A stretch of DNA of 64,000 bases from an uncultured Bacteroidota bacterium. Its GTDB lineage: Bacteria; Bacteroidota; Bacteroidia; NS11-12g; UBA9320. Position numbers and translations under genes: made by a program. This document shows positions 24,168 through 33,895 of this stretch, piece by piece; position 1 is the stretch's first letter; each line of letters starts with the position of its first letter. Below the pieces are notes generated by a model that saw only the letters and a list, made by a program, of their open reading frames with translations, was not told where the DNA came from and made no database searches. The stretch spans positions 62,001 through 126,000 of the forward strand of contig CAKZLB010000040.1 of the NCBI GenBank assembly GCA_937124965.1, given 5' to 3'.

Positions 24168-26906
24168 TTGATTACTAAAAACATATATAGTTCGAATTAC
24201 TTTAACATTGGTCAACTTCGAGTTGATTATTGGAATATTTTAAAAAAAGATTCAAACGAACTTGCACGATGCAACGACGGTTCTAGCAATGAAAAACGCT
24301 TAACTGATAAAATAAGACTACACTTACAAGAGCTTGAGGGTGTCGAATGCTTTTTTGCCTCACCTGGCAAAGAAAGATTAAACAAGATTCAGGCGGCATT
24401 AGACAGAAAAGAGCATGTTTCACTTGCGTACATCGTTACTGAAACGACAAAACAGTTAGTTGGAGATAGCTATAAGACCAATCCTGATTATGTTGATCAT
24501 AGCGAAACCGATATAGAAGAAGCAGAAGAACACGATAACTTTAACATTGTTCGAGAAAAACACTTTGAAGTACTTTTTATTGACAACATATCCGACGAGG
24601 AGGAGTTTCATTTACTATCGCGTTTAAAGAAAATGCATTCATCTACGGATGAGTTTACGTATGGCGTTGTTGTACAGAAAACTTTTCAAGATGCACTAAT
24701 TGCCTTGCTTTTTAATCATAATATCCAAGCGGTGGTTGTAAGATATGCTCCGCCATATTATGCAAAAAGGATTACTCCAATCATTAAGCCTTACATCCAG
24801 AGGGTACTAAAATTAGATTTTTCATCAAGACCAAATATCAGCTTGGGTCCAGTTCTAGGTAAGGTAATAAAACAACTTAGACCCGAACTTGACACGTACT
24901 ATGTTACAGATACTTCCTTAGGCCAATTAAAAGATAGTACCATTCGAAGTTTTAGAAGAATCTTTTATCAAACTGAAGATATTCAAGAGCTACACCTAAC
25001 GATCTTACGAGGCATCGCAGAAAGATTTGAAACACCATTCTTTTCTGCCTTGAAAAATTATAGCCAGAAACCAACAGGTATTTTTCATGCAATGCCAATA
25101 TCTCGTGGCAACTCTGTGTTTAAATCTCGTTGGATTAATGACTTCGGTGATTTTTATGGAAGAAATATGTTCTTGGCAGAAACGTCTTCCACGACTGGAG
25201 GTTTAGATTCTTTATTACAGCCAAAGGGACCAATAAAGAAGGCTCAAGAAATGGCACGTGATGCTTATGGGTCTCAGTATACATATTTTGTCACCAACGG
25301 AACTTCGACGGCCAATAAGATTGTTATGCAAGCGTTGGTTAAGCCTGGTAATGTTGTACTAATTGATCGTGATTGTCACAAATCACACCATTATGGCTTG
25401 GTGCTCGTTGGTGCGTTACCAGTGTATCTAGACTCGTATCCAATTGAAGAATACTCGATGTACGGCGCTGTGCCTTTAAAACATATAAAAAGTAAATTAC
25501 TTCAATTAAAAGATGCTGGGCGACTTGATAAAGTAAAAATGCTACTCCTTACAAACTGCACGTTTGATGGTTTAGTTTACAATGTTGAGCGTGTCATGGA
25601 GGAGGTTCTTGCCATTAAACCAGATATGATATTTTTATGGGATGAAGCTTGGTTTGCGTTTGCTGGTTTTGCGTATAATTATAAGCAACGCACGGCAATG
25701 TATTGTGCTAAAAATCTGTACGAAAAGTACCAATCTAAAAAATATCAGAAAGAATATGAAGATCATATTGAAGGTTTAGGTCCTTCTGAGGTTTCTAAAC
25801 TACCGAATCCAAATGAGGTGAAGATACGTGTATATGCCACCCAAAGTACCCACAAAACCCTTAGTAGTTTCCGTCAAGGTTCTATGATTCATATATGGGA
25901 TGAAGACTTTAGACAGAAATCCGAAAACACATTTATGGAAGCGTATATGACACATACCTCAACGTCGCCAAATTACCAAATGTTGGCATCGTTGGATGTT
26001 GGAAGAAGACAAATTCAGTTAGAGGGATTTGAACTGGTTGAAAAGAGTATCGAATTAGCGATGGTGTTAAGAGCAAAAATATACGACAACCCTCAGCTTA
26101 GTAAATATTTCGATGTTCTTACAGTTCGTGATTTTATTCCAAATGAACATAGGCAGGTTGGACTTAATGAGTATTATACAACTAAAGTTGGTTGGAGCAG
26201 AATGGACGAAGCCTGGAAAGACGATGAGTTTGTTTTAGATCCCACTAAAATCACACTGTATATAGGTAGAACTGGTGTAGACGGTGATACGTTTAAGAAC
26301 AAATATTTGATGGATAAATTTAATATTCAAATAAATAAAACGTCTCGAAATACCGTTTTGTTTATGACGAATATTGGTACCACGAGAGGAAGTGTGGCAT
26401 ATTTAACAAACGCGTTATTGCGTATTGCTGATGAATTGGATGAGGAGTATAAAGCCTTGAACTCGAAAGAACGGGAAATTCATGAAAATCGGATTACTGC
26501 TTTAACAAAAGACGTACCTCCATTGCCAGATTTTAGTTATTTCCATCATTCCTTTCAAGCCGTTCCTGGAGTTCCTGGTGGAAACTTGAGAGACGCATAT
26601 TTTCTGGCGTACGACGAAGACAATTACGAGTATATACCATTAGCGGATTGTATATCGTCTATGCAACAAGGTCGAGTTCTAGTGGCATCAACCTTTGTGA
26701 TACCTTATCCTCCGGGTTTCCCAGTTTTGGTACCAGGTCAAGTAGTGAGTGAAGAAATAATCAATTTCCTTACGGTTCTAGATGTGTCAGAAATTCATGG
26801 TTATCGTTCTGATTTAGGATTAAGAATTTTTAAAGAATCGGTGTTAAACCGACAAAAAACAGTTACGTCGATTGGAGCCATGGCAATCGGTAATAGTAAG
26901 AAATAA
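24168..26906 (+). CDS. Orn/Lys/Arg-type PLP-dependent decarboxylase
   Basis: A 912-residue PLP enzyme. An N-terminal domain of about 300 residues (receiver/wing-like) is followed by the aminotransferase-fold core. YFVTNGTSTANKIVMQAL binds phosphate, D492 in LWDEAWFAF holds the pyridine nitrogen, and K563 in TQSTHKTLSSFRQGS forms the Schiff base. These are the marks of basic amino acid decarboxylases, which make cadaverine, putrescine or agmatine; the exact substrate is unknown. It is larger than the E. coli enzymes (about 710-755). The start is TTG, one base after the VOC stop; no ATG fits. The ATP-grasp gene follows 3 bases later. Confidence 0.85.
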   Translation: MITKNIYSSNYFNIGQLRVDYWNILKKDSNELARCNDGSSNEKRLTDKIRLHLQELEGVECFFASPGKERLNKIQAALDRKEHVSLAYIVTETTKQLVGDSYKTNPDYVDHSETDIEEAEEHDNFNIVREKHFEVLFIDNISDEEEFHLLSRLKKMHSSTDEFTYGVVVQKTFQDALIALLFNHNIQAVVVRYAPPYYAKRITPIIKPYIQRVLKLDFSSRPNISLGPVLGKVIKQLRPELDTYYVTDTSLGQLKDSTIRSFRRIFYQTEDIQELHLTILRGIAERFETPFFSALKNYSQKPTGIFHAMPISRGNSVFKSRWINDFGDFYGRNMFLAETSSTTGGLDSLLQPKGPIKKAQEMARDAYGSQYTYFVTNGTSTANKIVMQALVKPGNVVLIDRDCHKSHHYGLVLVGALPVYLDSYPIEEYSMYGAVPLKHIKSKLLQLKDAGRLDKVKMLLLTNCTFDGLVYNVERVMEEVLAIKPDMIFLWDEAWFAFAGFAYNYKQRTAMYCAKNLYEKYQSKKYQKEYEDHIEGLGPSEVSKLPNPNEVKIRVYATQSTHKTLSSFRQGSMIHIWDEDFRQKSENTFMEAYMTHTSTSPNYQMLASLDVGRRQIQLEGFELVEKSIELAMVLRAKIYDNPQLSKYFDVLTVRDFIPNEHRQVGLNEYYTTKVGWSRMDEAWKDDEFVLDPTKITLYIGRTGVDGDTFKNKYLMDKFNIQINKTSRNTVLFMTNIGTTRGSVAYLTNALLRIADELDEEYKALNSKEREIHENRITALTKDVPPLPDFSYFHHSFQAVPGVPGGNLRDAYFLAYDEDNYEYIPLADCISSMQQGRVLVASTFVIPYPPGFPVLVPGQVVSEEIINFLTVLDVSEIHGYRSDLGLRIFKESVLNRQKTVTSIGAMAIGNSKK

Positions 26907-26909
26907 AAA

Positions 26910-28406
26910 ATGAACATTATGAGCGCAAAAAAAAGTATAAAGCCTACACGTCTTCCTGTCTTAAATGGGGTTTCAGACATACGAAGGTTCTTTTATAAAA
27001 ACGAAACTCCTCTTTATTTTATTAGCGCAACTAACTTCAATTTGTTAGGTGCTGATGAGTGGATTAAAGGATTTAAATTCATTTGCCATATTGAATGTTT
27101 TGATGGTCAGCATCCTAACGTTTTTTCCCCTGATGAAGAAATACCTCATGATGATTTTACTAGCATTGAGGATATTAATAATTATTTATTACAACACCCT
27201 GAAGTTAAAGATTATATAAAGACAAGAACGAATGACAAGAATGCTGGTAAGGTTATGTTCTTGATGTTCGATGAAAAGACAGAAAAACTTGCAAAAAAAC
27301 TTGGTCTCGAAATAATGTTCCCATCTGCCAAGATGCGTACGTTTATGGATAACAAAGTGAATACCAATCGAATTGCCGAAAAAGCAGGCGTTCCATGTGT
27401 TCCATATGTATTGTCAAAGGTTAATGACTACAAGCACTTACGGAAATTATCGAAAGAGTTAGGAGAGGAGTTGGTAGTGCAAACACCTTTTGGAGATTCA
27501 GGACATACAACGTTCTTTATTTCTAATGAAGAAGAGTTTGATAAGCATTCGGAGGAAATCATAAAAGAAAAGGAAGTTAAAGTAATGAAGCGAATCAATT
27601 GCAAAGGTTCTGCAATTGAGGCGTGTGTAACTCGTCATGGTACTATAGTCGCTCCGTTGATGACAGAATTGGTTGGGTTCGATGAATTAACCCCGTATCA
27701 AGGTGGCTGGTGTGGTAATGAAATTTACCCTGATGCATTCACACCAAAACTGAGAAAAAAGGCAGCGAAGTTCACCCAACTCTTCGGTGACCAACTAAGA
27801 AAAGAAGGGTATATTGGTTATTTTGAATTAGATTTTCTAATAGATCAGGATAATGGTGAAATTTATTTAGGAGAATTAAATCCGAGAGTTACAGGTGCCA
27901 GTTCTATAACAAATCATGCAGTTTTTGCATTAGCAGATGCTCCGTTATTTGTGTTCCATATGTTAGAATGGATGGGTGTTGACTATAAATTAAACGTTAA
28001 TACCATAAATAGGAGATGGGCAAAACAAGAAAATATCGATAGTTGGAGTCAACTTATTATTAAGCACACGGAAGACACCATTGAATACATTAATCAAGCA
28101 CCTGCAAGTGGTATTTATAAAATGTTTGATAATGGCCATATTAAATATGATCGGATGGATACTCACAGAAGAGCGGTGGAATCTGAAAATGAGGCTTTCT
28201 TTCTACACATATCAAAAACTGGAGATTATTTATACGAAGGCGCTGATATGGGGATATTAGTTTCTCGAGGAAGAATGATGACCGATGATTTCCAACTGAA
28301 TGAGCGTGCTCAAAATTGGATCAAAGCAATTCGATCAAAGTATAACTCAACGATTGTTGAAGACAAACGAAAAAAATTAACCTTAACTGGTAGTTTAACA
28401 AAATAA
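26910..28406 (+). CDS. ATP-grasp ligase of unknown substrate
   Basis: A 498-residue ATP-grasp enzyme. A central nucleotide-binding subdomain contains LVVQTPFGDSGHTTFFIS. The Mg/ATP-binding strand carries YLGELNPRVTGASS (E322, N324, R326) after GYIGYFELDFLI. It resembles biotin-carboxylase/carbamoyl-phosphate-type ATP-grasp domains, but no biotin or carboxyltransferase domains follow, so an acid-amine ligase is equally possible. It starts 3 bases after the decarboxylase stop (an alternative ATG lies at 26919), so the two are tightly linked. A hairpin lies just after its stop. Confidence 0.78.
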   Translation: MNIMSAKKSIKPTRLPVLNGVSDIRRFFYKNETPLYFISATNFNLLGADEWIKGFKFICHIECFDGQHPNVFSPDEEIPHDDFTSIEDINNYLLQHPEVKDYIKTRTNDKNAGKVMFLMFDEKTEKLAKKLGLEIMFPSAKMRTFMDNKVNTNRIAEKAGVPCVPYVLSKVNDYKHLRKLSKELGEELVVQTPFGDSGHTTFFISNEEEFDKHSEEIIKEKEVKVMKRINCKGSAIEACVTRHGTIVAPLMTELVGFDELTPYQGGWCGNEIYPDAFTPKLRKKAAKFTQLFGDQLRKEGYIGYFELDFLIDQDNGEIYLGELNPRVTGASSITNHAVFALADAPLFVFHMLEWMGVDYKLNVNTINRRWAKQENIDSWSQLIIKHTEDTIEYINQAPASGIYKMFDNGHIKYDRMDTHRRAVESENEAFFLHISKTGDYLYEGADMGILVSRGRMMTDDFQLNERAQNWIKAIRSKYNSTIVEDKRKKLTLTGSLTK

Positions 28407-28421
28407 AAATTAAAGAAGAGG

Positions 28422-28444
28422 AGTAGGGCTTCAACCTACTTTTT
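28422..28444 (+). terminator. hairpin with T-run directly before the gabD start
   Basis: A perfect 6-bp stem AGTAGG / CCTACT with a 7-base loop is followed by TTTTT, and the gabD ATG is 7 bases further. It could be a weak terminator or attenuator inside the operon. Alternatively, the overlapping TACTTTTTG could be a promoter box with one extra spacer base. Confidence 0.5.
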
Positions 28445-28450
28445 GGATCT

Positions 28451-29812
28451 ATGAAATTTCAAAGTATCAATCCTTACAATGACCAAGTCATTGGAGAATA
28501 CACCGCTTTATCGAAAGATGATATCTCACAGAAGTTAGAGCTATCTCAAACAGCATTTAAGTCTTGGAAAAATGAGCCATTGAGCGTTCGTACGACGTTA
28601 CTAAGAAATGCAGCTGATGTTTTGCGAAAGAATGCGAATCGTTATGCTAAAATGATTACCCTCGAAATGGGTAAACCAATAAAAGAGTCAATTGGCGAAG
28701 TGCAAAAATGTGCATGGGTTTGTGATTACTATGCAGAAAATGCCGAAGCTTTTTTAGAAAATGAAATTATTGAAACGGATGCTTACAAAAGCTTTGTTCG
28801 TCACGACCCAATTGGATGTGTATTTGCTATTATGCCATGGAACTTTCCATTTTGGCAAGTTTTTAGATACGCAGCGCCAACGTTGACTTCAGGTAATACT
28901 GGCTTGCTGAAACATGCCGCAAATGTGTTTGGATGCGCCGAGCTTATACAAGAAGTATTTGATGAAGCTGGTTATCCAGAAGGGGTATTTCAAAATTTAA
29001 TAATTCATCATGATTTAACAGATTTTATTGTTTCACATGATGTTGTTCAGGCAGTTACTCTAACAGGAAGTGAACGCGCAGGTTCTGCGGTTGCTCAAAT
29101 CGCCGGAAAAAGACTAAAACGTTCATTATTAGAGCTTGGAGGAAACAATGCATTTATCATTTGGGAAGATGCGGACATTGATCAGGCGGTCAAAACAGCA
29201 ATAACCGCACGAATGTTAAATGCGGGACAAAGTTGTATTGCTGCTAAACGTTTTATTATCGTTGAATCTGTTTACGATGAGTTTGTAGATAAGTATACCA
29301 AATCATTGAAAGAGTTAGAATCGGGAGATCCTATGAACGAATCAACACAAGTTGGACCGTTAGCTCGATTAGATTTAGCCGATCAATTGCAAAAACAAGT
29401 ACAAGAGTCGATAAGTGATGGTGCTGAGTTACTGTACGGTGGAAACCAAAAGAACTGCTATCATGAGCCAACAATTTTAGGTAATGTCACATCAGGAATG
29501 GCGGCATTTGATGAAGAAACGTTTGGCCCAATATCTACAATGATTAAGGCTAACGATATTGTTCATGCTTTTGAACTCGCTGAATTATCAAAGTTTGGTT
29601 TAGGTGCAACGGTATTTACGCAAAATATTGATAAAGCAATTCAAATGGCTGATCGTGTTAGTGACGGTGCATATTTTATTAATGAATTAGTTAAGTCTGA
29701 TCCAAGATTGCCATTTGGTGGAACAAAAACTTCTGGTTATGGTCGTGAACTTGGTAAAGATGGTATGATGGAGTTTGTAAATCGTAAAACTGTGTACGTT
29801 AAGAAAGTATAA
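28451..29812 (+). CDS. gabD: succinate-semialdehyde dehydrogenase (aldehyde dehydrogenase family)
   Basis: A 453-residue NAD(P)-dependent aldehyde dehydrogenase. Catalytic C262 lies in NAGQSCIAAKR, general base E228 in LELGGNNAF and the cofactor-binding segment is IMPWNFPFWQ. The short length and the start FQSINPYNDQVIGEYTAL fit the Sad/GabD-type succinate-semialdehyde dehydrogenases. With GabT at the start of the cluster it would complete conversion of an omega-amino acid to a dicarboxylate. A hairpin terminator lies 13 bases downstream. Confidence 0.87.
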   Translation: MKFQSINPYNDQVIGEYTALSKDDISQKLELSQTAFKSWKNEPLSVRTTLLRNAADVLRKNANRYAKMITLEMGKPIKESIGEVQKCAWVCDYYAENAEAFLENEIIETDAYKSFVRHDPIGCVFAIMPWNFPFWQVFRYAAPTLTSGNTGLLKHAANVFGCAELIQEVFDEAGYPEGVFQNLIIHHDLTDFIVSHDVVQAVTLTGSERAGSAVAQIAGKRLKRSLLELGGNNAFIIWEDADIDQAVKTAITARMLNAGQSCIAAKRFIIVESVYDEFVDKYTKSLKELESGDPMNESTQVGPLARLDLADQLQKQVQESISDGAELLYGGNQKNCYHEPTILGNVTSGMAAFDEETFGPISTMIKANDIVHAFELAELSKFGLGATVFTQNIDKAIQMADRVSDGAYFINELVKSDPRLPFGGTKTSGYGRELGKDGMMEFVNRKTVYVKKV

Positions 29813-29825
29813 TTACTAATTGAAA

Positions 29826-29850
29826 AGGCGCTAATAATGGTGCCTATTTT
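29826..29850 (+). terminator. intrinsic terminator after gabD
   Basis: A 6-bp stem AGGCGC / GTGCCT (one G-U pair) with an 8-base loop, followed by ATTTT. Confidence 0.55.
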
Positions 29851-29902
29851 CATAGATTAATATAGCCTATAATATATATTATGTTAAGTAAAAGAAAATA
29901 AG

Positions 29903-29931
29903 AAAGGGGCTCGACTTTCATCTGCCCCTTT
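29903..29931 (-). terminator. intrinsic terminator of the TPR/gyrA transcript
   Basis: A perfect 8-bp stem AAAGGGGC / GCCCCTTT with a 13-base loop, 4 bases after the stop of the minus-strand TPR gene and followed on that strand by a T-rich run. Confidence 0.7.
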
Positions 29932-29934
29932 AAA

Positions 29935-31179
29935 TTATCCTTCTAACGTTGCAATCAACGCCTTCATTTCTTCATACTTCTTCTTGTATTCACCAGTTTT
30001 GTCATTAGCCTTTAATCGTCCGTATAATTTTTTAAGATTCTGCGCCAAATCTAATTTTTGCGCATCATCGTAATTAGAGACAGCCATAACTTCAGCGAAT
30101 TGTTCAGCAGCTTTTGCGTAAAGTGTATCTATTTGATTTTCGTATGGTAATGATTCTTCATAGCTAACTTCGTCAATTTTCTTAGAAATTGGTTTACAAC
30201 GGTCTAAATATATTACTCCAAGGTTAAAATAAGCATCCGAATATGTTGGATCAATTTCAATTACCTTTTTGTAACTTTTCTCAGCCTCTTTGTCATTTCC
30301 AACATTATAATAACTAATTGCACGTGCAAAATGAAGAACTGCGCTTTCTGGTTCAATTTCTATAGCTTTATCAAGTTTCTCAATTAACTCATCTGTTCTT
30401 CCCAACTTCATATAAATATCGAGTTCAGAACGCATGAGATTTTGATCTCTTTCATACATTTCCCTGCCTTGAGCGATATACTCTAACGCACCAGTTGTGT
30501 CTTTTTCATCAAGAAGTAACTGAGCCATTTCTCCGTAGATTCTTGGATCTCCATACGCGTTATCAATTAATTGCTGCAGAAGTTCCTTTGCTTTGGCAGT
30601 ATTACCTGAGCCTGAAGCAGCATATGCAGAATAAAGAGTAATTGTTTCCTTATTTATCTGTGCTTGCTTAGTCAAGAACTCATCTTCATCATATGGATAA
30701 ACCTTAAGTACTTCACCATATGCTTTCAGCGCAAGTTCGTAATCTTTGCTATTAAATGCCTTCACACCTACATTATAATGTCCGATTGCACAGTTTACTA
30801 AGCCTTTTTTACTTAAGATGATAAGTTTTTCCTTTGTATCAGTTTTGATACTGTTGTAAAAACTTTCAGTTGCAATATCTAAAGCATTCGGATATTTAGC
30901 TTTTTGCTCTTCGCTTCCTTCATTGTTAAGCGCAAGGAAAGTTATTCCTCTATAATACCACATTCGGTAATTATTTGCTGTTTTTGGGTGAGCGTGAGCA
31001 GCTTCAATGTCCGTAACATTGTCTTCAATTCGCTGATGTCTTGCTTCAGGAGTATCATCTTCGCTGGCTCTTTCCCAGCTCATAATTACAGATTCAACAT
31101 TTGAATTTTGGGCACTCACCAGTACGCTTGAAAGTGCTACGGTGCATAGAAACAATAGTTTTGTGATGTTTTGTCGCAT
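29935..31179 (-). CDS. secreted TPR-repeat protein
   Basis: A 414-residue protein with a signal peptide (residues 1-23, ending LVSAQ) and about eight TPR-like repeats, for example AVLHFARAISYYNVGNDKEAEKSY and YSDAYFNLGVIYLD. It is probably a periplasmic scaffold; partners are unknown. It lies 3 bases downstream of gyrA in the same direction and probably shares its transcript. The terminator at 29903 ends the unit. Confidence 0.82.
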   Translation of the reverse strand: MRQNITKLLFLCTVALSSVLVSAQNSNVESVIMSWERASEDDTPEARHQRIEDNVTDIEAAHAHPKTANNYRMWYYRGITFLALNNEGSEEQKAKYPNALDIATESFYNSIKTDTKEKLIILSKKGLVNCAIGHYNVGVKAFNSKDYELALKAYGEVLKVYPYDEDEFLTKQAQINKETITLYSAYAASGSGNTAKAKELLQQLIDNAYGDPRIYGEMAQLLLDEKDTTGALEYIAQGREMYERDQNLMRSELDIYMKLGRTDELIEKLDKAIEIEPESAVLHFARAISYYNVGNDKEAEKSYKKVIEIDPTYSDAYFNLGVIYLDRCKPISKKIDEVSYEESLPYENQIDTLYAKAAEQFAEVMAVSNYDDAQKLDLAQNLKKLYGRLKANDKTGEYKKKYEEMKALIATLEG

Positions 31180-31182
31180 TAT

Positions 31183-33744
31183 TTATTTTTTGTCATTAGT
31201 GTCTACATTATCGGACGAATCGTTCTCATTGGTCTTCCCATCTTCACCGGTTACATTTATATTTTCTGCGTCCTCTCCTTCTACTTCTTCGACAACTTCC
31301 TCTTTAGTTACTTTAGCAACAGAAGCGATTTCGTCACCCTCTCTCATCTTAATTAATCGAACTCCTTGTGTGGCTCTACCCATAACTCTCAATTCATCAA
31401 GTGGTAATCGTATTGCTATACCAGATTTGTTGATAATCATCAGTTCGTCATCATTTGTAACAGCTTTGATCGTTACCAAATTACCTGTTTTTTCAGTGAT
31501 GTTAAGGGTTTTGACTCCTTTTCCTCCCCTACCAGTAATTCTATAATCTTCTACTGCCGTCCGTTTTCCGTAACCTTTTTCTGATACTACCATGATGGTT
31601 TCATCCTCTAAACTACCGACACAAACCATGCCAACGACTTCATCGTTTTCGTTTTCGAGTTTGACACCTCTTACTCCAGCAGCTGTTCTTCCCATCGGTC
31701 GAACAAGGCTTTCGTTGAAACGAATTGCCTTTCCAGAGCGTTTTGCTAGTAAGATTTCGTTCTGACCATCCGTCAGCTTAGCTTCTAATAGCTCATCCCC
31801 TTCTTTGATCGTAATTGCGTTGATACCGTTTGTTCTTGGTCTAGAGTATGCACGTAAGGAGGTTTTTTTGATAATTCCTTTTTTCGTACACATAATGATG
31901 AAATTGTTATCAATGTACTCATCATCCTTCAAGCCATTAATTGATATAAATGCCTTAATCTGATCTTCCTTAGGCATTGCAATTAAATTCTGAATAGGTC
32001 TACCTTTCGTTGCCTTCGCTCCTTCTGGAATTTCATAGACCTTCATCCAGAAACATCTACCTTGTTCCGTAAAGAATAACATGTAATTATGCGTTTTCGC
32101 AGATAACAAATGCTCAACAAAGTCTTCATCTCTGTGCTTTACACCTCTGTTCCCTACTCCACCTCTACTTTGTGTTCTGTACTCAGACAATAAGGTTCGT
32201 TTAATATACCCCATATGTGAAATGGTGATTACCACATCATCATTTGGAATTAAATCTTCTATGTTTAAGTCTCCGCTATCGTATTCAATATTGGTTCTTC
32301 GCTCATCACCATACTTGTCTCGAACTTCAATTAATTCAGTTTTAATCAATTCCATTCGAAGATCTTCATTTGCCAAAATTTCCTCTAATCGAGTAATTGT
32401 TAGCATGATTTGAGCGTGTTCGTCACGGATTTTATCTCTCTCAAGACCCGTTAACTTTTGCAATCGCATATCAAGGATTGCTCGAGCTTGAATTTCAGAC
32501 AACGAATACGTTGACATTAATCCGTTTCTGGCTTCTTCTGGACTTGCTGACGCTCGAATTAATGCTATAACCTCATCTAAATGGTCAAGGGCAATCAGTA
32601 AACCTTCTAAAATATGAGCCTTCTTTTTGGCTTCTTGTAAATCGTATTCAGTTCTTCGTACAACTACTTCATGTCGATGTTCTACGTAATACTCAATCAT
32701 TTGCTTAAGGTTGAGCATTTCTGGTCGACCTTTTACTAAAGCAATGTTATTGACTGAAAATGAGGTTTGTAGTGGCGTGTATTTGAATAATTGATTAAGA
32801 ACAATATTCGGAATCGCATCTCTTTTTAAGTCAAATACAATACGTAGCCCATTTCTATCTGACTCGTCGCGTATTTCAGCAATTCCGTCAATCATCTTTT
32901 CGTTAACAAGGTCAACGGCTTTAACGATAATTTGAGATGGACTTACCTGATATGGAACTTCTTTAATAATGATTTGCTCTCGGCCTGTTTTCGTAACCTC
33001 AAACTCAGCCTTACCTCTCATTACAATTCTTCCCCTACCAGTTTCAAATGCATTACGCACTCCTTCGTATCCATAAATGGTACCTCCAGTTGGGAAATCA
33101 GGAGCTTTAATAAACTCCATTAATTCAGAAATTTCTATATCTCTGTTCTCAATGTATGCAACGGTTCCATCAATTACTTCGGTAAGATTGTGTGGAGCCA
33201 TATTGGTTGCCATACCTACCGCAATACCTGCTGCTCCGTTTACTAATAAACTTGGAATTTTTGAAGGTAAAACAGTTGGTTCCTTTAACGAATCGTCAAA
33301 GTTGGTTTGGAAATTAACCGTGTTCTTGTCAATATCGGTCATCATTTCCTCGGCAATTTTTTTCATTCTTGCCTCCGTATATCGCATTGCTGCAGGTGGA
33401 TCACCATCAATAGACCCAAAGTTACCTTGCCCGTCGACCATGGGATATCGTAAACTCCATGGTTGAGCCATTCGGACCATTGTGTCGTATACGGATGAGT
33501 CGCCATGTGGGTGATACTTTCCTAATACCTCTCCAACAATTCTTGCAGACTTTTTATATGGTCGGTTGGCAGCAAGCCCTAACTCAGTCATTCCATATAA
33601 AACACGTCGGTGAACTGGTTTTAGTCCATCTCGAACATCTGGCAACGCTCGCGAAACAATTACTGACATCGAATAATCGATGTAAGCCGTTTTCATTTCG
33701 TCTTCAATGTTAATTGGTATAATCTTCTCGTTTGGATTGTCCAT
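31183..33744 (-). CDS. gyrA: DNA gyrase subunit A
   Basis: An 853-residue type II topoisomerase subunit that cleaves and rejoins DNA. Catalytic Y122 lies in [11 protein letters not shown]. The quinolone region reads [17 protein letters not shown], with Ser at 83 and Asp at 87, numbered as in E. coli, so no known resistance substitution is seen there. The C-terminal beta-pinwheel includes [17 protein letters not shown] (GyrA box-like, about 530), and an acidic tail follows. ATG start. A secreted TPR gene follows in the same direction. Confidence 0.97.
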   Translation of the reverse strand: MDNPNEKIIPINIEDEMKTAYIDYSMSVIVSRALPDVRDGLKPVHRRVLYGMTELGLAANRPYKKSARIVGEVLGKYHPHGDSSVYDTMVRMAQPWSLRYPMVDGQGNFGSIDGDPPAAMRYTEARMKKIAEEMMTDIDKNTVNFQTNFDDSLKEPTVLPSKIPSLLVNGAAGIAVGMATNMAPHNLTEVIDGTVAYIENRDIEISELMEFIKAPDFPTGGTIYGYEGVRNAFETGRGRIVMRGKAEFEVTKTGREQIIIKEVPYQVSPSQIIVKAVDLVNEKMIDGIAEIRDESDRNGLRIVFDLKRDAIPNIVLNQLFKYTPLQTSFSVNNIALVKGRPEMLNLKQMIEYYVEHRHEVVVRRTEYDLQEAKKKAHILEGLLIALDHLDEVIALIRASASPEEARNGLMSTYSLSEIQARAILDMRLQKLTGLERDKIRDEHAQIMLTITRLEEILANEDLRMELIKTELIEVRDKYGDERRTNIEYDSGDLNIEDLIPNDDVVITISHMGYIKRTLLSEYRTQSRGGVGNRGVKHRDEDFVEHLLSAKTHNYMLFFTEQGRCFWMKVYEIPEGAKATKGRPIQNLIAMPKEDQIKAFISINGLKDDEYIDNNFIIMCTKKGIIKKTSLRAYSRPRTNGINAITIKEGDELLEAKLTDGQNEILLAKRSGKAIRFNESLVRPMGRTAAGVRGVKLENENDEVVGMVCVGSLEDETIMVVSEKGYGKRTAVEDYRITGRGGKGVKTLNITEKTGNLVTIKAVTNDDELMIINKSGIAIRLPLDELRVMGRATQGVRLIKMREGDEIASVAKVTKEEVVEEVEGEDAENINVTGEDGKTNENDSSDNVDTNDKK

Positions 33745-33895
33745 ACGGTTTCAATTTTTGTTTAGATGGTAAAACTACACCCAAAGCTTACTTTACTGAG
33801 GAAATACTGGGCTAAGATACCAACATTTTACCTACAAATTGTGGGTATTTGATGAGTTGACAAGGCGAATTGACAAACGGAGATTTAATTTTGAA

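Noticed and set aside
31142-31546. 134-codon plus-strand ORF antisense to gyrA and the TPR gene start
   Set aside because: It lies opposite strongly supported genes and its Ser/Pro/Leu-rich product is typical of a reverse-strand shadow.
33835-33860. imperfect inverted repeat TACCTACA / TGTGGGTA between gyrA and the RNA hydrolase
   Set aside because: One mismatch, no T-run and no regulator context; not enough to call an operator or terminator.
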